Below are positions 1 through 8,268 of a stretch of 19,853 nucleotides of DNA, piece by piece. How positions within the stretch are numbered: position 1 is the stretch's first letter; every line of letters begins with the position of its first letter. This DNA is from Clostridia bacterium (lineage in GTDB: Bacteria; Bacillota; Clostridia; Oscillospirales; Ruminococcaceae). The notes beneath the pieces are model-generated. The model was not told the DNA's origin. It worked only from the letters and a program-made list of their open reading frames with translations, and did no database searches. The DNA lies in contig JAGKVC010000053.1 in NCBI GenBank assembly GCA_021152595.1, positions 1-19,853 of the forward strand, given 5' to 3'. The translations under genes and the position numbers were made by a program.

Positions 1-74
1 CTTTGTGCTCTCGCAATCCTAAAACATTCGAAATCCGCCCTAATCGGGCCACTTTCTTTGACCCTGGTACCATA

Positions 75-608
75 TTATTTCAATTCCGTCCTGCAGAAAT
101 AACAGTCCTTCCCGCTATAATAATGATCCGGAACCAGATTTTCCGCACCGCAATAGGGACAGTATTTGATTTTCATACCACGTGGAATGGGGTCTCCCAA
201 CAGATATCTTCCACCAACTTCATTTCCACCGTATTTCTGGTTAACGCGTTTCATCTCTTCCCGCTTTTCTTTTGCATGCTCTATCTGATCCATTCTGGCT
301 TTCTTTTGCAAATATTCAGTAGTGGATGTTTTTTGAACCGTTGATTTGGTTCCCTGTCCCGGTTGTTTTACTGCCTGCCCCGCTTGCTTTACTCCATGAC
401 CTGACTGTTTTATTTCCTGTCTTGGCGATACCGTCTTCTGTGATGGCTGGGCAGATAAGGTTTGAACCTGACTTGCTCTTTTCTGATCATATCGTTTTTG
501 AAGTTCCTGATACTGCTTATCATAATTACTTTTTTTGCCTGCTTTATTTGCTTTACTGATTGTAACAATAATAAAGATCAAAAAAATATAAAATATCAAA
601 GCACTCAT
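75..608 (-). CDS. Membrane-anchored protein with C-terminal zinc ribbon
   Basis: A 177-residue protein of unknown function. Residues 3-20 (ALIFYIFLIFIIVTISKA) form one hydrophobic N-terminal segment. A long Lys/Gln/Ser-rich linker with repeated Q-P-x-Q/K-Q-x-G-type units (about residues 50-95) follows, then a charged helix. The C-terminus carries a four-cysteine zinc ribbon, CPYC...CYFC, at about residues 150-172. This suggests a protein anchored at the inner membrane face with a metal-binding tail; the partner is unknown. The ATG follows an AAAGGGGA Shine-Dalgarno about 10 nt upstream. It lies 20 nt downstream of the DNA polymerase III delta gene on the same strand, so co-transcription is likely. 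I see no terminator between its stop and the left edge. Confidence 0.75.
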   Translation of the reverse strand: MSALIFYIFLIFIIVTISKANKAGKKSNYDKQYQELQKRYDQKRASQVQTLSAQPSQKTVSPRQEIKQSGHGVKQAGQAVKQPGQGTKSTVQKTSTTEYLQKKARMDQIEHAKEKREEMKRVNQKYGGNEVGGRYLLGDPIPRGMKIKYCPYCGAENLVPDHYYSGKDCYFCRTELK

Positions 609-628
609 AAAACGTTTATCCCCTTTCT

Positions 629-1618
629 TTATCTGGCGGCATTGCAGTATTTAATCATCAGTAATTCCACACTCATAATATCTGAAACCTTTCCGGTCTT
701 GATATCTTCATCTGCCCGGACGCAGTCATCGACTGCTGCCCGCAAAACTTCTTTTTTAAAACGGGCTGCCTGCTCCATACATTTACCTGCAACAAAAGGA
801 GCAACTCCCATTTTCTGCGCAATGGTACTCTTATCATAACCTTTTTCACGCAAAGTCTTTGTCTGCAATAACAGATTGAACTGCCTTGCAATCAAAGCCA
901 AAATACGCATCGGCGGCTCTTTTAAGGAAAGCAGATCGTAATATAAATGCAGAGCCTTTTCCTGTCTGCCTGTTGCCAGGTAATTGATCATATCAAAAAT
1001 CCGGTTTGCAATACGTTCTGTGCAAATCGTTTCCACATCCTGCACAGTAATTCTGCCCTTCTTTATACAATAGCAGATGCACTTTTCCAGCTCGGAATGA
1101 ATGTTTTCCATATCAGATCCGGTTTTATATAGCAATGTAGCAACCGCCATAGGTTCGATTTCCATATTTTCTTTTTTTACCAGACTAACGACCCAGCGAC
1201 TTAATGTGGTTTCATCCTGTTCCTGAAACTCTCCCACATATCCGTGGTCCTTTACAGCCTTATATAATTTATTTCGCTTATCAACTTCTTTTTCATTAAA
1301 AATGAAATAGGTCGTCTCAAAGCACTCTTTCATATAGTCTGCAAGCTGATCTGCGCCGGCATTCTTAAACAATCCGCTGTTTTCAATGATGATAATACGT
1401 CGATCAGCAAAAAAAGGAACCTCTTCCGCCTTATCAATAATCTGTGCCTGATTGATATCTTTCCCTTCGTATATCGAAAGGTTCATGGTATCTCCACCAT
1501 TTAAGAGGGCATCCTTTAAACGGTTGCGGTACTGATTTCTCAAATAATCTTCTTCTCCGCATAAAAGATACATCTGTTTGAAATTTCCTGTTTTGATATC
1601 TTCATTGATCCGCTTCAT
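629..1618 (-). CDS. holA: DNA polymerase III subunit delta
   Basis: A 329-residue protein, near the usual length for HolA (about 330-345). This is the clamp-loader subunit that opens the beta sliding clamp and acts with gamma/tau and delta' in loading DNA polymerase III. Family marks seen: the N-terminal LLCGEEDYL stretch (residues 18-26), which replaces a true Walker A loop as is normal in delta; the IIIIENSGLF strand near residue 75; FIFNEKEVDKRNKLYK near residue 107; and a helical C-terminus with the QKMGVAPFVAGKCMEQA motif typical of Clostridia. An AGAGGA sequence lies rather far (about 13 nt) from the ATG. A promoter-like TTGCAA-17-TAAAAT lies upstream. This is a housekeeping gene, which argues that the left arm is chromosomal backbone. 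Confidence 0.93.
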   Translation of the reverse strand: MKRINEDIKTGNFKQMYLLCGEEDYLRNQYRNRLKDALLNGGDTMNLSIYEGKDINQAQIIDKAEEVPFFADRRIIIIENSGLFKNAGADQLADYMKECFETTYFIFNEKEVDKRNKLYKAVKDHGYVGEFQEQDETTLSRWVVSLVKKENMEIEPMAVATLLYKTGSDMENIHSELEKCICYCIKKGRITVQDVETICTERIANRIFDMINYLATGRQEKALHLYYDLLSLKEPPMRILALIARQFNLLLQTKTLREKGYDKSTIAQKMGVAPFVAGKCMEQAARFKKEVLRAAVDDCVRADEDIKTGKVSDIMSVELLMIKYCNAAR

Positions 1619-1662
1619 AAAAACAAATTATTCCTCTCACATCGATACCGTCTGCTCTTATA

Positions 1663-1691
1663 ATTTTACCCTCTTGCAGATTAATTTGCAA
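1663..1691 (-). promoter_or_regulatory. Candidate promoter of holA
   Basis: On the minus strand, TTGCAA (1686-1691) and TAAAAT (1663-1668) are separated by 17 nt, just after the stop codon of the upstream gene and 45 nt before the holA ATG. It is two mismatches short of consensus at -35 and one at -10. The call rests on pattern only. Confidence 0.45.
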
Positions 1692-1698
1692 ATCCAAC

Positions 1699-2151
1699 TT
1701 ATTTCAACGCTCCAATCGTGCATTCCTCATCCCCGACGACAATCTGGTAGTTTTCAAATTTATATATGATACATGAATCCTTTTCTTCCTGTTCCCAGGC
1801 TTTTTTAATCATGTCATCTATCGAAATCATTTGATTTGCGATTGCATCAGTCAAAGAAATCGAATTAGCATAAATGTCCTGATAATAGCAATCTTCCTTC
1901 GACAAACCTTCCAGATAAACCTTGTATCCATCTAAAGAACCTATGTACTCTTTTTCCTGATGTTCATCATAGATTGCATTCATATAATGACTAATCCCCG
2001 TTTTTAAATTATACTGCGTATCAAATAATCGTAACAACAGGACCATAAAAATCAAAACAACGGCAAAAATAATTGCAATTATCAAAAGTGTTTTTTTAGT
2101 ATTTTTGTTCATATAATTATCTGGCATCTTAGGATCTGTTTCCTGATGCAC
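1699..2151 (-). CDS. Small single-pass membrane protein, unknown function
   Basis: About 150 residues. A short polar N-terminus precedes a strong hydrophobic helix (about residues 19-42, TLLIIAIIFAVVLIFMVLLL), then a soluble extracytoplasmic region with no family I recognise, rich in Tyr, Asp and Ile. The predicted start is a GTG preceded by AAGGAG only 3 nt away. In-frame ATG codons 8 and 13 residues further in (MPDN, MNKN) are alternatives without a good Shine-Dalgarno; an ATG closer to the Shine-Dalgarno is in the wrong frame. The gene lies between the pckA terminator and the holA promoter, so its own promoter is unclear and it may depend on read-through. Confidence 0.6.
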   Translation of the reverse strand: MHQETDPKMPDNYMNKNTKKTLLIIAIIFAVVLIFMVLLLRLFDTQYNLKTGISHYMNAIYDEHQEKEYIGSLDGYKVYLEGLSKEDCYYQDIYANSISLTDAIANQMISIDDMIKKAWEQEEKDSCIIYKFENYQIVVGDEECTIGALK

Positions 2152-2181
2152 ATTCTCCTTTTACATAAAATTGTGTCAGCC

Positions 2182-2213
2182 AAAAACGCCCCGAAGAGAA
2201 ATCTCTCCGGGGC
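2182..2213 (-). terminator. Rho-independent terminator of pckA
   Basis: On the minus strand, GCCCCGGAGAGA and TCTCTTCGGGGC form a 12-bp stem with one G-U pair and a 2-nt loop, followed by GTTTTTGG. It begins 37 nt after the pckA stop codon. Confidence 0.85.
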
Positions 2214-2250
2214 ATAAATACTCATCTATTTATTGTGACAAAATCACAAA

Positions 2251-3861
2251 TTATAACTGAGGACCAGCTGCAACTAATGCTTTACCAGCTTCGTTAGTTG
2301 TGTATTTAACGAAGTTCTTCTGGAATCTTTCAGCAAGATCTTTTGCTTTTGTTTCCCATTCAGAAGGATCAGCATATGTGTCACGAGGATCTAAGATTGC
2401 AGGATCAACACCGGGAAGTTCTGTAGGAACTTCGAAGTTGAACATCGGGATAGTCTTTGTAGGAGCTGTCTTGATGTCACCGTTTAAGATAGCATCGATG
2501 ATACCACGTGTATCTTTGATTGTGATACGTTTGCCTGTACCATTCCATCCTGTATTAACAAGGTATGCTTTTGCACCATTAGCATTCATTTTCTTAACAA
2601 GTTCTTCACCGTATTTTGTAGGATGTAACTCTAAGAATGCCTGTCCGAAACATGCTGAGAATGTAGGTGTAGGCTCTGTAATACCACGCTCTGTACCAGC
2701 TAATTTAGCTGTAAATCCTGATAAGAAATAGTACTGTGTCTGTTCAGGAGTTAAGATTGATACAGGAGGTAATACACCAAATGCATCTGCTGATAAGAAG
2801 ATTACGTTATCAGCTGCAGGACCTGCAGATACTCCGTTTACGGTTGAAGCGATTTTTTCAATGTGGCTGATCGGATAAGAAACACGTGTGTTTTCTGTAA
2901 CGCTCTTATCATCGAAGTCGATTTTGCCATCAGCTGCAACAGTAACGTTTTCTAATAAAGCATTTCTCTTGATAGCGTTGTAGATATCGGGTTCTGATTC
3001 TTTATCAAGACCGATAACTTTTGCGTAGCAACCACCTTCGAAGTTGAATACACCGTTGTCATCCCAACCGTGCTCATCATCACCGATTAATAATCTCTTA
3101 GGATCTGTAGATAAGGTTGTCTTACCTGTTCCTGAAAGACCAAAGAAGATTGCTGTATGTTTACCTTCCATATCGCAGTTAGCTGAGCAGTGCATAGAAG
3201 CGATACCTTTTAAAGGTAAGTAGTAGTTCATCATAGAGAACATACCTTTTTTCATTTCTCCGCCGTACCATGTGTTGATGATAACCTGCTCACGGCTTGA
3301 GATATTGAATGCTACACAAGTTTCTGAGTTAAGACCTAATTCTTTGTAATTTTCAACTTTTGCTTTAGAAGCATTGTAAACTACGAAGTCAGGTTCGAAT
3401 GTCTTTAATTCTTCATCTGTAGGAACGATGAACATGTTCTTTACGAAGTGAGCCTGCCAAGCAACCTCAACGATGAAACGAACTGCCATTCTTGTATCAG
3501 CGTTAGCACCACAGAATGCATCAACAACAAATAATCTCTTGTTGGAAAGTTCTTTTTTAGCTAAATCTTTAACTGTTGCCCATGTTTCTTCTGACATAGG
3601 ATGGTTATCGTTTTTGTACTCATCAGATGTCCACCATACAGTGTCTTTTGAGTTTTCATCCATAACGATATATTTATCTTTAGGAGAACGTCCTGTAAAC
3701 ACACCAGTCATAACATTAACGGTGTCAAGTTCTGTGTTCTGACCAACTTCATAACCTTCAAGGCCTTCTTTGGTCTCTTCCTCGAATAAAACTTCGTAAG
3801 AAGGGTTGTAAACAACTTCTGTTGTTCCGGTGATGCCATACTTTGTTAAATCGATTGCCAT
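2251..3861 (-). CDS. pckA: ATP-dependent phosphoenolpyruvate carboxykinase
   Basis: A 536-residue cytosolic enzyme of normal family length. It interconverts oxaloacetate plus ATP with PEP plus CO2 plus ADP; in gut Clostridia it may run toward CO2 fixation as well as gluconeogenesis. Seen: the substrate-binding FTGRSPKDKY (residues 55-64), the HCSANCDMEGK kinase-1a region (224-234), the P-loop GLSGTGKTT (241-249), the metal-binding LLIGDDEHGW (257-266), and the C-terminal NTGWNGTGKRI loop. The frame is open 15 codons further upstream, but the start at 3861 (MAIDLTKYG) fits the family and has GAGG about 10 nt before it. Codon use is strongly biased, suggesting high expression. It is monocistronic, with its own promoter and terminator. 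Confidence 0.97.
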   Translation of the reverse strand: MAIDLTKYGITGTTEVVYNPSYEVLFEEETKEGLEGYEVGQNTELDTVNVMTGVFTGRSPKDKYIVMDENSKDTVWWTSDEYKNDNHPMSEETWATVKDLAKKELSNKRLFVVDAFCGANADTRMAVRFIVEVAWQAHFVKNMFIVPTDEELKTFEPDFVVYNASKAKVENYKELGLNSETCVAFNISSREQVIINTWYGGEMKKGMFSMMNYYLPLKGIASMHCSANCDMEGKHTAIFFGLSGTGKTTLSTDPKRLLIGDDEHGWDDNGVFNFEGGCYAKVIGLDKESEPDIYNAIKRNALLENVTVAADGKIDFDDKSVTENTRVSYPISHIEKIASTVNGVSAGPAADNVIFLSADAFGVLPPVSILTPEQTQYYFLSGFTAKLAGTERGITEPTPTFSACFGQAFLELHPTKYGEELVKKMNANGAKAYLVNTGWNGTGKRITIKDTRGIIDAILNGDIKTAPTKTIPMFNFEVPTELPGVDPAILDPRDTYADPSEWETKAKDLAERFQKNFVKYTTNEAGKALVAAGPQL

Positions 3862-3933
3862 CTTTCTTTTTACCTCATTTCTTTCATATTTATTGCCTTT
3901 CGGCATATATCTAGTTTTATTTTTCTATTCAAT

Positions 3934-3963
3934 ATTATACTAACAGGCTTACAAAATCAACAA
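3934..3963 (-). promoter_or_regulatory. Candidate promoter of pckA
   Basis: A consensus -10 TATAAT (3934-3939) on the minus strand is preceded by TTGTTG (3958-3963) at 18 nt, or TTGATT (3955-3960) at 15 nt. It lies about 73 nt before the chosen ATG. The region between this site and the upstream gene's stop is very AT-rich and holds no clear terminator. Confidence 0.6.
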
Positions 3964-4031
3964 AAATCTGCTACTTTTCAGAAAGTTTTCATAAAAATTA
4001 CATTTTTGAAAAATGCTCAAATTTACATAAT

Positions 4032-5402
4032 TTAATCCATTTTTGGAAGTGAATCAAAACCCGGCTTTAAATCCTCATCTGTCGGGATGTAATCAGACAT
4101 GGTACCGTTATGGAAATTTTCATACGCATACATATCAAAATAACCGGTTCCGGTAAGGCCGAACAGAATGGTTTTTTCCTCTCCCGTCTCTTTGCATTTC
4201 AACGCTTCATCAATCGCAACTTTAATGGCATGACTGCTTTCCGGTGCAGGAAGGATTCCTTCCACTCTTGCAAACTGCTCAGCAGCGGCAAATACAGCGG
4301 TCTGCTCTACCGAACGCGCCTCCATATATCCGTCATCATACAATTGTGAAAGCACAGAGCTCATACCATGGTAACGAAGACCGCCCGCATGATTTGCAGA
4401 AGGAATGAAACCACTTCCGAGTGTATACATTTTTGCCAGAGGACACACTTTTCCGGTATCGCAGAAATCATATGCATATTTTCCTCTGGTAAGACTCGGG
4501 CAGGATGCCGGTTCAACTGCAATAATCTGATAATCATTTTCTCCACGGAGTTTTTCACCTACAAACGGTGAAATCAAGCCACCGAGATTGGAACCACCGC
4601 CGGCGCATCCGATGATAATATCCGGCTTAATGTCATATTTATCCATTGCAATCTTAGTCTCTAAACCGATGACTGTCTGATGTAAGAGTACCTGTGACAG
4701 TACGCTTCCCAATACATAACGATATCCTTCTGTCGTAGTTGCTGCTTCCACCGCTTCAGAAATAGCACATCCGAGACTACCTGTTGTACCGGGATGCTCT
4801 AAAAGAATCTTCTTGCCGACTTCTGTTTCCATAGAAGGAGAAGGTGTAACACTGGCACCGTATGTACGCATAACTTCACGACGGAATGGTTTCTGTTCAT
4901 AAGAACATTTTACCATATACACCTTACAATCCAGGTCAAAATAAGAACATGCCATGGAAAGTGCTGTTCCCCACTGACCGGCTCCGGTCTCTGTCGTGAC
5001 ACCTTTTAAGCCCTGTTTTTTTGCATAATAAGCCTGAGCAATAGCAGAATTCAATTTGTGACTTCCGCTGGTATTATTTCCTTCAAATTTATAATAAATT
5101 TTGGCGGGAGTTCCCAGTTTTTTCTCCAAGCAGTAAGCTCTGACTAACGGAGAAGGGCGATACATTTTGTAAAAATTCAGAATTTCTTCCGGAATATCGA
5201 TATAAGGTGTCGTATCATCCAGCTCTTGTTTCGCTAACTCGGTACAAAAAACATGTTCCAGTTCTTCTAATGTCATCGGCTGTTTTGTGCCCGGATTTAA
5301 AAGCGGAGCCGGTTTGTTTTTCATGTCAGCCCGCACATTGTACCATTGTTTAGGCATCTCATGCTCTTCTAAATAGATTTTGTAAGGTATTTCTTTGCTC
5401 AT
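4032..5402 (-). CDS. trpB: TrpB2-type tryptophan synthase beta chain (stand-alone)
   Basis: A PLP enzyme of 456 residues, longer than canonical TrpB (about 400), matching the TrpB-like (TrpB2) subfamily that typically occurs without a linked TrpA. It would form L-tryptophan from indole and L-serine. Seen: the PLP lysine K116 in NNTSGSHKLN, the carboxylate loop ETGAGQWG (138-145), and the phosphate-binding GCAGGGSNLGG (265-275). The N-terminal extension (residues 1-75) is typical of the subfamily. The start at 5402 is chosen over the ATG two codons earlier because AAGGAGG abuts the earlier ATG directly and is 6 nt from this one. No trpA or other trp gene is present in the window, so an indole-salvage role is inferred. 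Confidence 0.9.
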   Translation of the reverse strand: MSKEIPYKIYLEEHEMPKQWYNVRADMKNKPAPLLNPGTKQPMTLEELEHVFCTELAKQELDDTTPYIDIPEEILNFYKMYRPSPLVRAYCLEKKLGTPAKIYYKFEGNNTSGSHKLNSAIAQAYYAKKQGLKGVTTETGAGQWGTALSMACSYFDLDCKVYMVKCSYEQKPFRREVMRTYGASVTPSPSMETEVGKKILLEHPGTTGSLGCAISEAVEAATTTEGYRYVLGSVLSQVLLHQTVIGLETKIAMDKYDIKPDIIIGCAGGGSNLGGLISPFVGEKLRGENDYQIIAVEPASCPSLTRGKYAYDFCDTGKVCPLAKMYTLGSGFIPSANHAGGLRYHGMSSVLSQLYDDGYMEARSVEQTAVFAAAEQFARVEGILPAPESSHAIKVAIDEALKCKETGEEKTILFGLTGTGYFDMYAYENFHNGTMSDYIPTDEDLKPGFDSLPKMD

Positions 5403-5408
5403 GTTCAT

Positions 5409-5721
5409 CCTCCTTAAATCACCTTATTTGTTATTATACGTCATGGACAATTCTATACTTTTTCATGTCATTTTCGTCGAACCGTCTCAATACTATTCAT
5501 GTCAGGCATGAGACAGAAATTCTGAACTGCCACTTCTGAATATGTCATCCGTTGCATATTCCATTGCACGCAACTTTATTATTTTAACATGTATTACCGA
5601 GAAAACACAAGAGTAGTGGAGACAGTTCGGGGTATGCATGTGGAAGAAAATAACGTAAAAAAGACAGTGTGATAAAGAACAGTGTGGAAATGAACAGTGT
5701 GAAAACAGACCATGTTAAAAA
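5409..5721 (-). other. Gene-free interval upstream of trpB
   Basis: This 313-nt interval holds no credible gene. Toward trpB there is a -10-like TATAAT (minus strand, 5433-5438) without a convincing -35. An inverted repeat GTCTCA/TGAGAC (5484-5489 and 5509-5514) lies further upstream. Near the pseudogene end there are three tandem 15-nt repeats (5664-5708). I see no T-box, riboswitch or terminator signature. Confidence 0.5.
5664..5708. repeat. Three tandem 15-nt direct repeats
   Basis: Three consecutive 15-nt units start ACAGTGTG and continue with an A-rich half (ATAAAGA, GAAATGA, AAAACAG), at 5664-5678, 5679-5693 and 5694-5708. The first 8 bases are nearly invariant. They lie just downstream of the deleted alcohol dehydrogenase gene. 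Function is unknown; a slippage product or a protein-binding array are both possible. Confidence 0.6.
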
Positions 5722-6240
5722 TCAGAAATGTATTATTACATTCAATGCATTTTCGACATCGGATGCTTTTTCAATAGCTGTCGCCAAATCATCCAATGGA
5801 TATTCATGAGTGATCAGTTTCTCGATGTCCCACTTTCCTGATTTCATAATATCCAATACATCTTCAACATCCTCCGGCGTATATCCGCCACTGCCGGTTA
5901 TGGACTTCTGACCAAAAGTCAGTCCAAGAATATCTACTTCCCGTTTATTTTTTCCTACCGCAACCAGCACCATTTTACTGTTATATTTTCCATATTTTTC
6001 ATATGCGGTCAGAACAGCATCAGCGCCGACTGCCGAAACTCTGCATACCGTTTCATGTCCGAATTCTCCACCGATCGTAATCCGATGCCCCAGACCGGTT
6101 CCATGCTGATATACTGCAACATCTGTCCCACATATGCTGGAATAAATATTTTTTAAAATAATAGCATTATCTTCACATTCATAATTCGGTAACTCTGCTA
6201 TTTCGATATTATGAACTTCCTGATATAAAGCTGCTTTCAT
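5722..6240 (-). pseudogene. Zinc alcohol dehydrogenase remnant with in-frame internal deletion
   Basis: The frame encodes 172 residues, about half of a medium-chain zinc dehydrogenase (about 340-350). Residues 1-71 are a normal GroES-like N-terminus: catalytic-zinc Cys37 in SSICGTD and GGEFGHE (57-63). The sequence then jumps at about residue 72 (SAVG/ADAV) into the family C-terminal third (SKMVLVAVG..., KSGKWDIEKLITHEYPLDD). Missing are the structural-zinc cysteine cluster, the remaining catalytic-zinc ligand and the GxGxxG NAD(P)-binding fold, so enzyme activity is not expected. The reading frame itself is intact. It is third in the carD-MATE operon, 80 nt after the MATE stop. AAGGAG lies 12 nt from the ATG and closer to an ATG-ACA-TAA mini-frame. 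Family assignment is firm; loss of function is inferred. Confidence 0.8.
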
Positions 6241-6320
6241 TTATGTCATTATCTCCTTTTATATTTTTTTGCTTCTTTTTTCTTCTTACGGAATATCTGA
6301 ACTACCTTGGAAGTACAAAA

Positions 6321-7733
6321 TCAATCCGTTACCATTTTTGTTGACAGAATCTTTTCCAGTTTATGAATTTCTGTTGAAACAAAAATAAATCCAACAATGG
6401 CGGCGACAACATCCGAGATGACGGCTGCCCAGAGCATGGTAACAATACTTTTAGAAATCATTGCAATTAGAATAGATGCCGGTACGAATACAATCACATC
6501 TCTAAGCAACGCCAGTATCGTTGATTTCATACTATTTCCCATAGACTGTAAAATAATTGCCGCAGATTTAATATAACACGTCAAAATAATTCCTCCAAGG
6601 AAAATTCGGATACACAATCTGGCATATTCCATATATTCTTCCGTATTATGACTTCCAAACAAAGAAATTACAACTCCGGGTGCCAACTCAAAAATTAGAA
6701 AGGCGATTGTACCAACCAAAAGCACAAGCTTTGTAATCATCTGAATCGTTTCTTTTACCCTGTTTATATTTCCTGCACCCATGTTAAATCCGATAATCGG
6801 TTGTCCTCCAAGACTGATACCAATAACAATCGATATTACAATTCCAAAAACCTTCATGACAATACCTACAACGGCCAAAGGAATTACCGCGCCATAGGCC
6901 TTTCCGGTATTTGCCATGGTCTCATATCCATATTTTGTCAGCAGATTATTATTCACAGCTATGATAACAACGATTGAAAGCTGCACAATCAAAGAGGCCA
7001 ATCCCACAGAAACGATTCGTCCTAATGTACGTCCTTCAATTTTAAGTGCCTCTTTATTGATAACAAAGTTCTTTGATTTTGTCAGATAATAAATACTCAT
7101 TGCAAATGTAAGTATCTGTCCTAAGACCGTTGCAATTGCGGCACCTTTTACTCCCATATCAAAACCGAAAATAAAGATGGGATCCAAAATCAGATTTGTA
7201 ATTGCTCCTGCCAGTGTTGATGCCATCGCATATTTCGGTGAACCATCAGCTCTGATAGAACCATTCAGTCCCTGCCCGATTATATAAAAAGGAATTCCGG
7301 CAGATATTATTTTGTAATAATCGGTAGCATAAGTATAGCATTCGACTTCTTCCGGATTACCTCCAAAAAGACTTAAAATCTTTACCCGGAACAAAAATGC
7401 AATCGCACATAAAACAACAGAAGCGATTACTAATGTGAAAAATCCATTGCCCACATTTCTATCAGCCTGTTTTTTATCGCCTTTTCCCAAAGCAATACTA
7501 AATCCGGCCGCGGCACCATCTCCTACTAACAGTGCCAGACCAAGTGCAAATACGGTAAACGGATACACAATATTGGTAGCCGCGTTTCCGTAAGCTCCGG
7601 CTGCACTCCAACCGATAAATATCTGGTCTACAATATTATAAAGCGCAGCAACAACCATGCTAATGACACAAGGAACCGAAAATTTTTTTACAAGACTTCC
7701 TATTTTTCCGGTTCCCAAATCCATTTCTTTCAT
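6321..7733 (-). CDS. MATE family multidrug/Na+ (or H+) antiporter
   Basis: A 470-residue integral membrane protein with about twelve hydrophobic segments, the normal MATE length and topology (two six-helix bundles). Such pumps export cationic drugs or metabolites in exchange for Na+ or H+. Seen: the N-terminal IGSLVKKFSVPCVISMVVAA opening, NIVDQIFIGW in helix 1, and the second-half signature QPIIGFNMGAGN near residue 310, typical of MATE proteins. Its ATG overlaps the stop of the upstream CarD-like gene by 4 nt, with GGAG 8 nt before it inside that gene, so translation is probably coupled. Substrate cannot be told from sequence. Expression should follow the divergent promoter near 8324-8352 and possibly the leader hairpin. 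Confidence 0.93.
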   Translation of the reverse strand: MKEMDLGTGKIGSLVKKFSVPCVISMVVAALYNIVDQIFIGWSAAGAYGNAATNIVYPFTVFALGLALLVGDGAAAGFSIALGKGDKKQADRNVGNGFFTLVIASVVLCAIAFLFRVKILSLFGGNPEEVECYTYATDYYKIISAGIPFYIIGQGLNGSIRADGSPKYAMASTLAGAITNLILDPIFIFGFDMGVKGAAIATVLGQILTFAMSIYYLTKSKNFVINKEALKIEGRTLGRIVSVGLASLIVQLSIVVIIAVNNNLLTKYGYETMANTGKAYGAVIPLAVVGIVMKVFGIVISIVIGISLGGQPIIGFNMGAGNINRVKETIQMITKLVLLVGTIAFLIFELAPGVVISLFGSHNTEEYMEYARLCIRIFLGGIILTCYIKSAAIILQSMGNSMKSTILALLRDVIVFVPASILIAMISKSIVTMLWAAVISDVVAAIVGFIFVSTEIHKLEKILSTKMVTD

Positions 7734-8233
7734 TTCATAAACTCCAATTCTTTTAATATGTAATCTAAAACCTGTTCCTTCGGTATATCAAGAGCAATCC
7801 CAAGTTCTGAATATAACGCATCTTCAGCCATATGCATATACTTTTCATCTGTGGCCGTAATCTTTTTTCCACTTGATAAGCGCTGTTGCTTTCTGTGGTA
7901 TATATATTTAATCAACCTTATCCATTCAGTGCAGTCAAAACAACGAAAACATTTCTTATAAGCTTCTTCTGCCAGCTTCTCGTTATCAACAATGATTGGT
8001 TCAATAAGCGGCATCTTTGTGATCAGTTCTTCTGCCTCTGCCTTTGTAATCACTCGTCTCATGTTGGATTCGCCAATGTCCACAGGAACATAAATCTTTC
8101 CACCATTGTTTTCAGAAAACAAAACATAATATTCCAGATCTTTTGGAACATCTTTAAAATCCAGAGTGGTAATCCCGTTGACACGGCACACACCATTCAT
8201 TCCGTAAATTACATATTCTCCTTCACTGTACAT
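7730..8233 (-). CDS. CarD-family (CarD/CdnL/TRCF-N) transcriptional regulator
   Basis: A 167-residue cytosolic protein. Residues 1-60 match the RNA-polymerase-interacting CarD domain: an N-terminal GEYVIYGMNGVCRVNGI strand pair, YYVLFSENNGGKIYVPVD, and the following NMRRVITKAEAEELI helix start. The C-terminal 100 residues are helical with a Cys-containing FRCFDCTEW patch and correspond to the DNA-contacting helical half. Family members bind the polymerase beta subunit and stabilise open promoter complexes. It is the first gene of the operon, with AAAGGAGG 6 nt before the ATG. Coupling of a CarD-like protein with a MATE gene suggests a local regulator of the pump, but this is inference; it could also act globally. 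Confidence 0.85.
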   Translation of the reverse strand: MYSEGEYVIYGMNGVCRVNGITTLDFKDVPKDLEYYVLFSENNGGKIYVPVDIGESNMRRVITKAEAEELITKMPLIEPIIVDNEKLAEEAYKKCFRCFDCTEWIRLIKYIYHRKQQRLSSGKKITATDEKYMHMAEDALYSELGIALDIPKEQVLDYILKELEFMK

Positions 8234-8268
8234 TCCGCCCCTCCTTTCTCATACCGGCTACAATATAC

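Noticed and set aside
3990..4031. Terminator after trpB from the CATTTTT/AAAAATG palindrome
   Set aside because: The stem is all A/T apart from one pair and has no GC-rich arm, so it is unlikely to terminate transcription.
6240..6262. Mini-frame ATG-ACA-TAA between the Shine-Dalgarno and the ATG of the dehydrogenase remnant
   Set aside because: Three codons are too few to call a regulatory peptide without other evidence; it is only mentioned as a start-site oddity.
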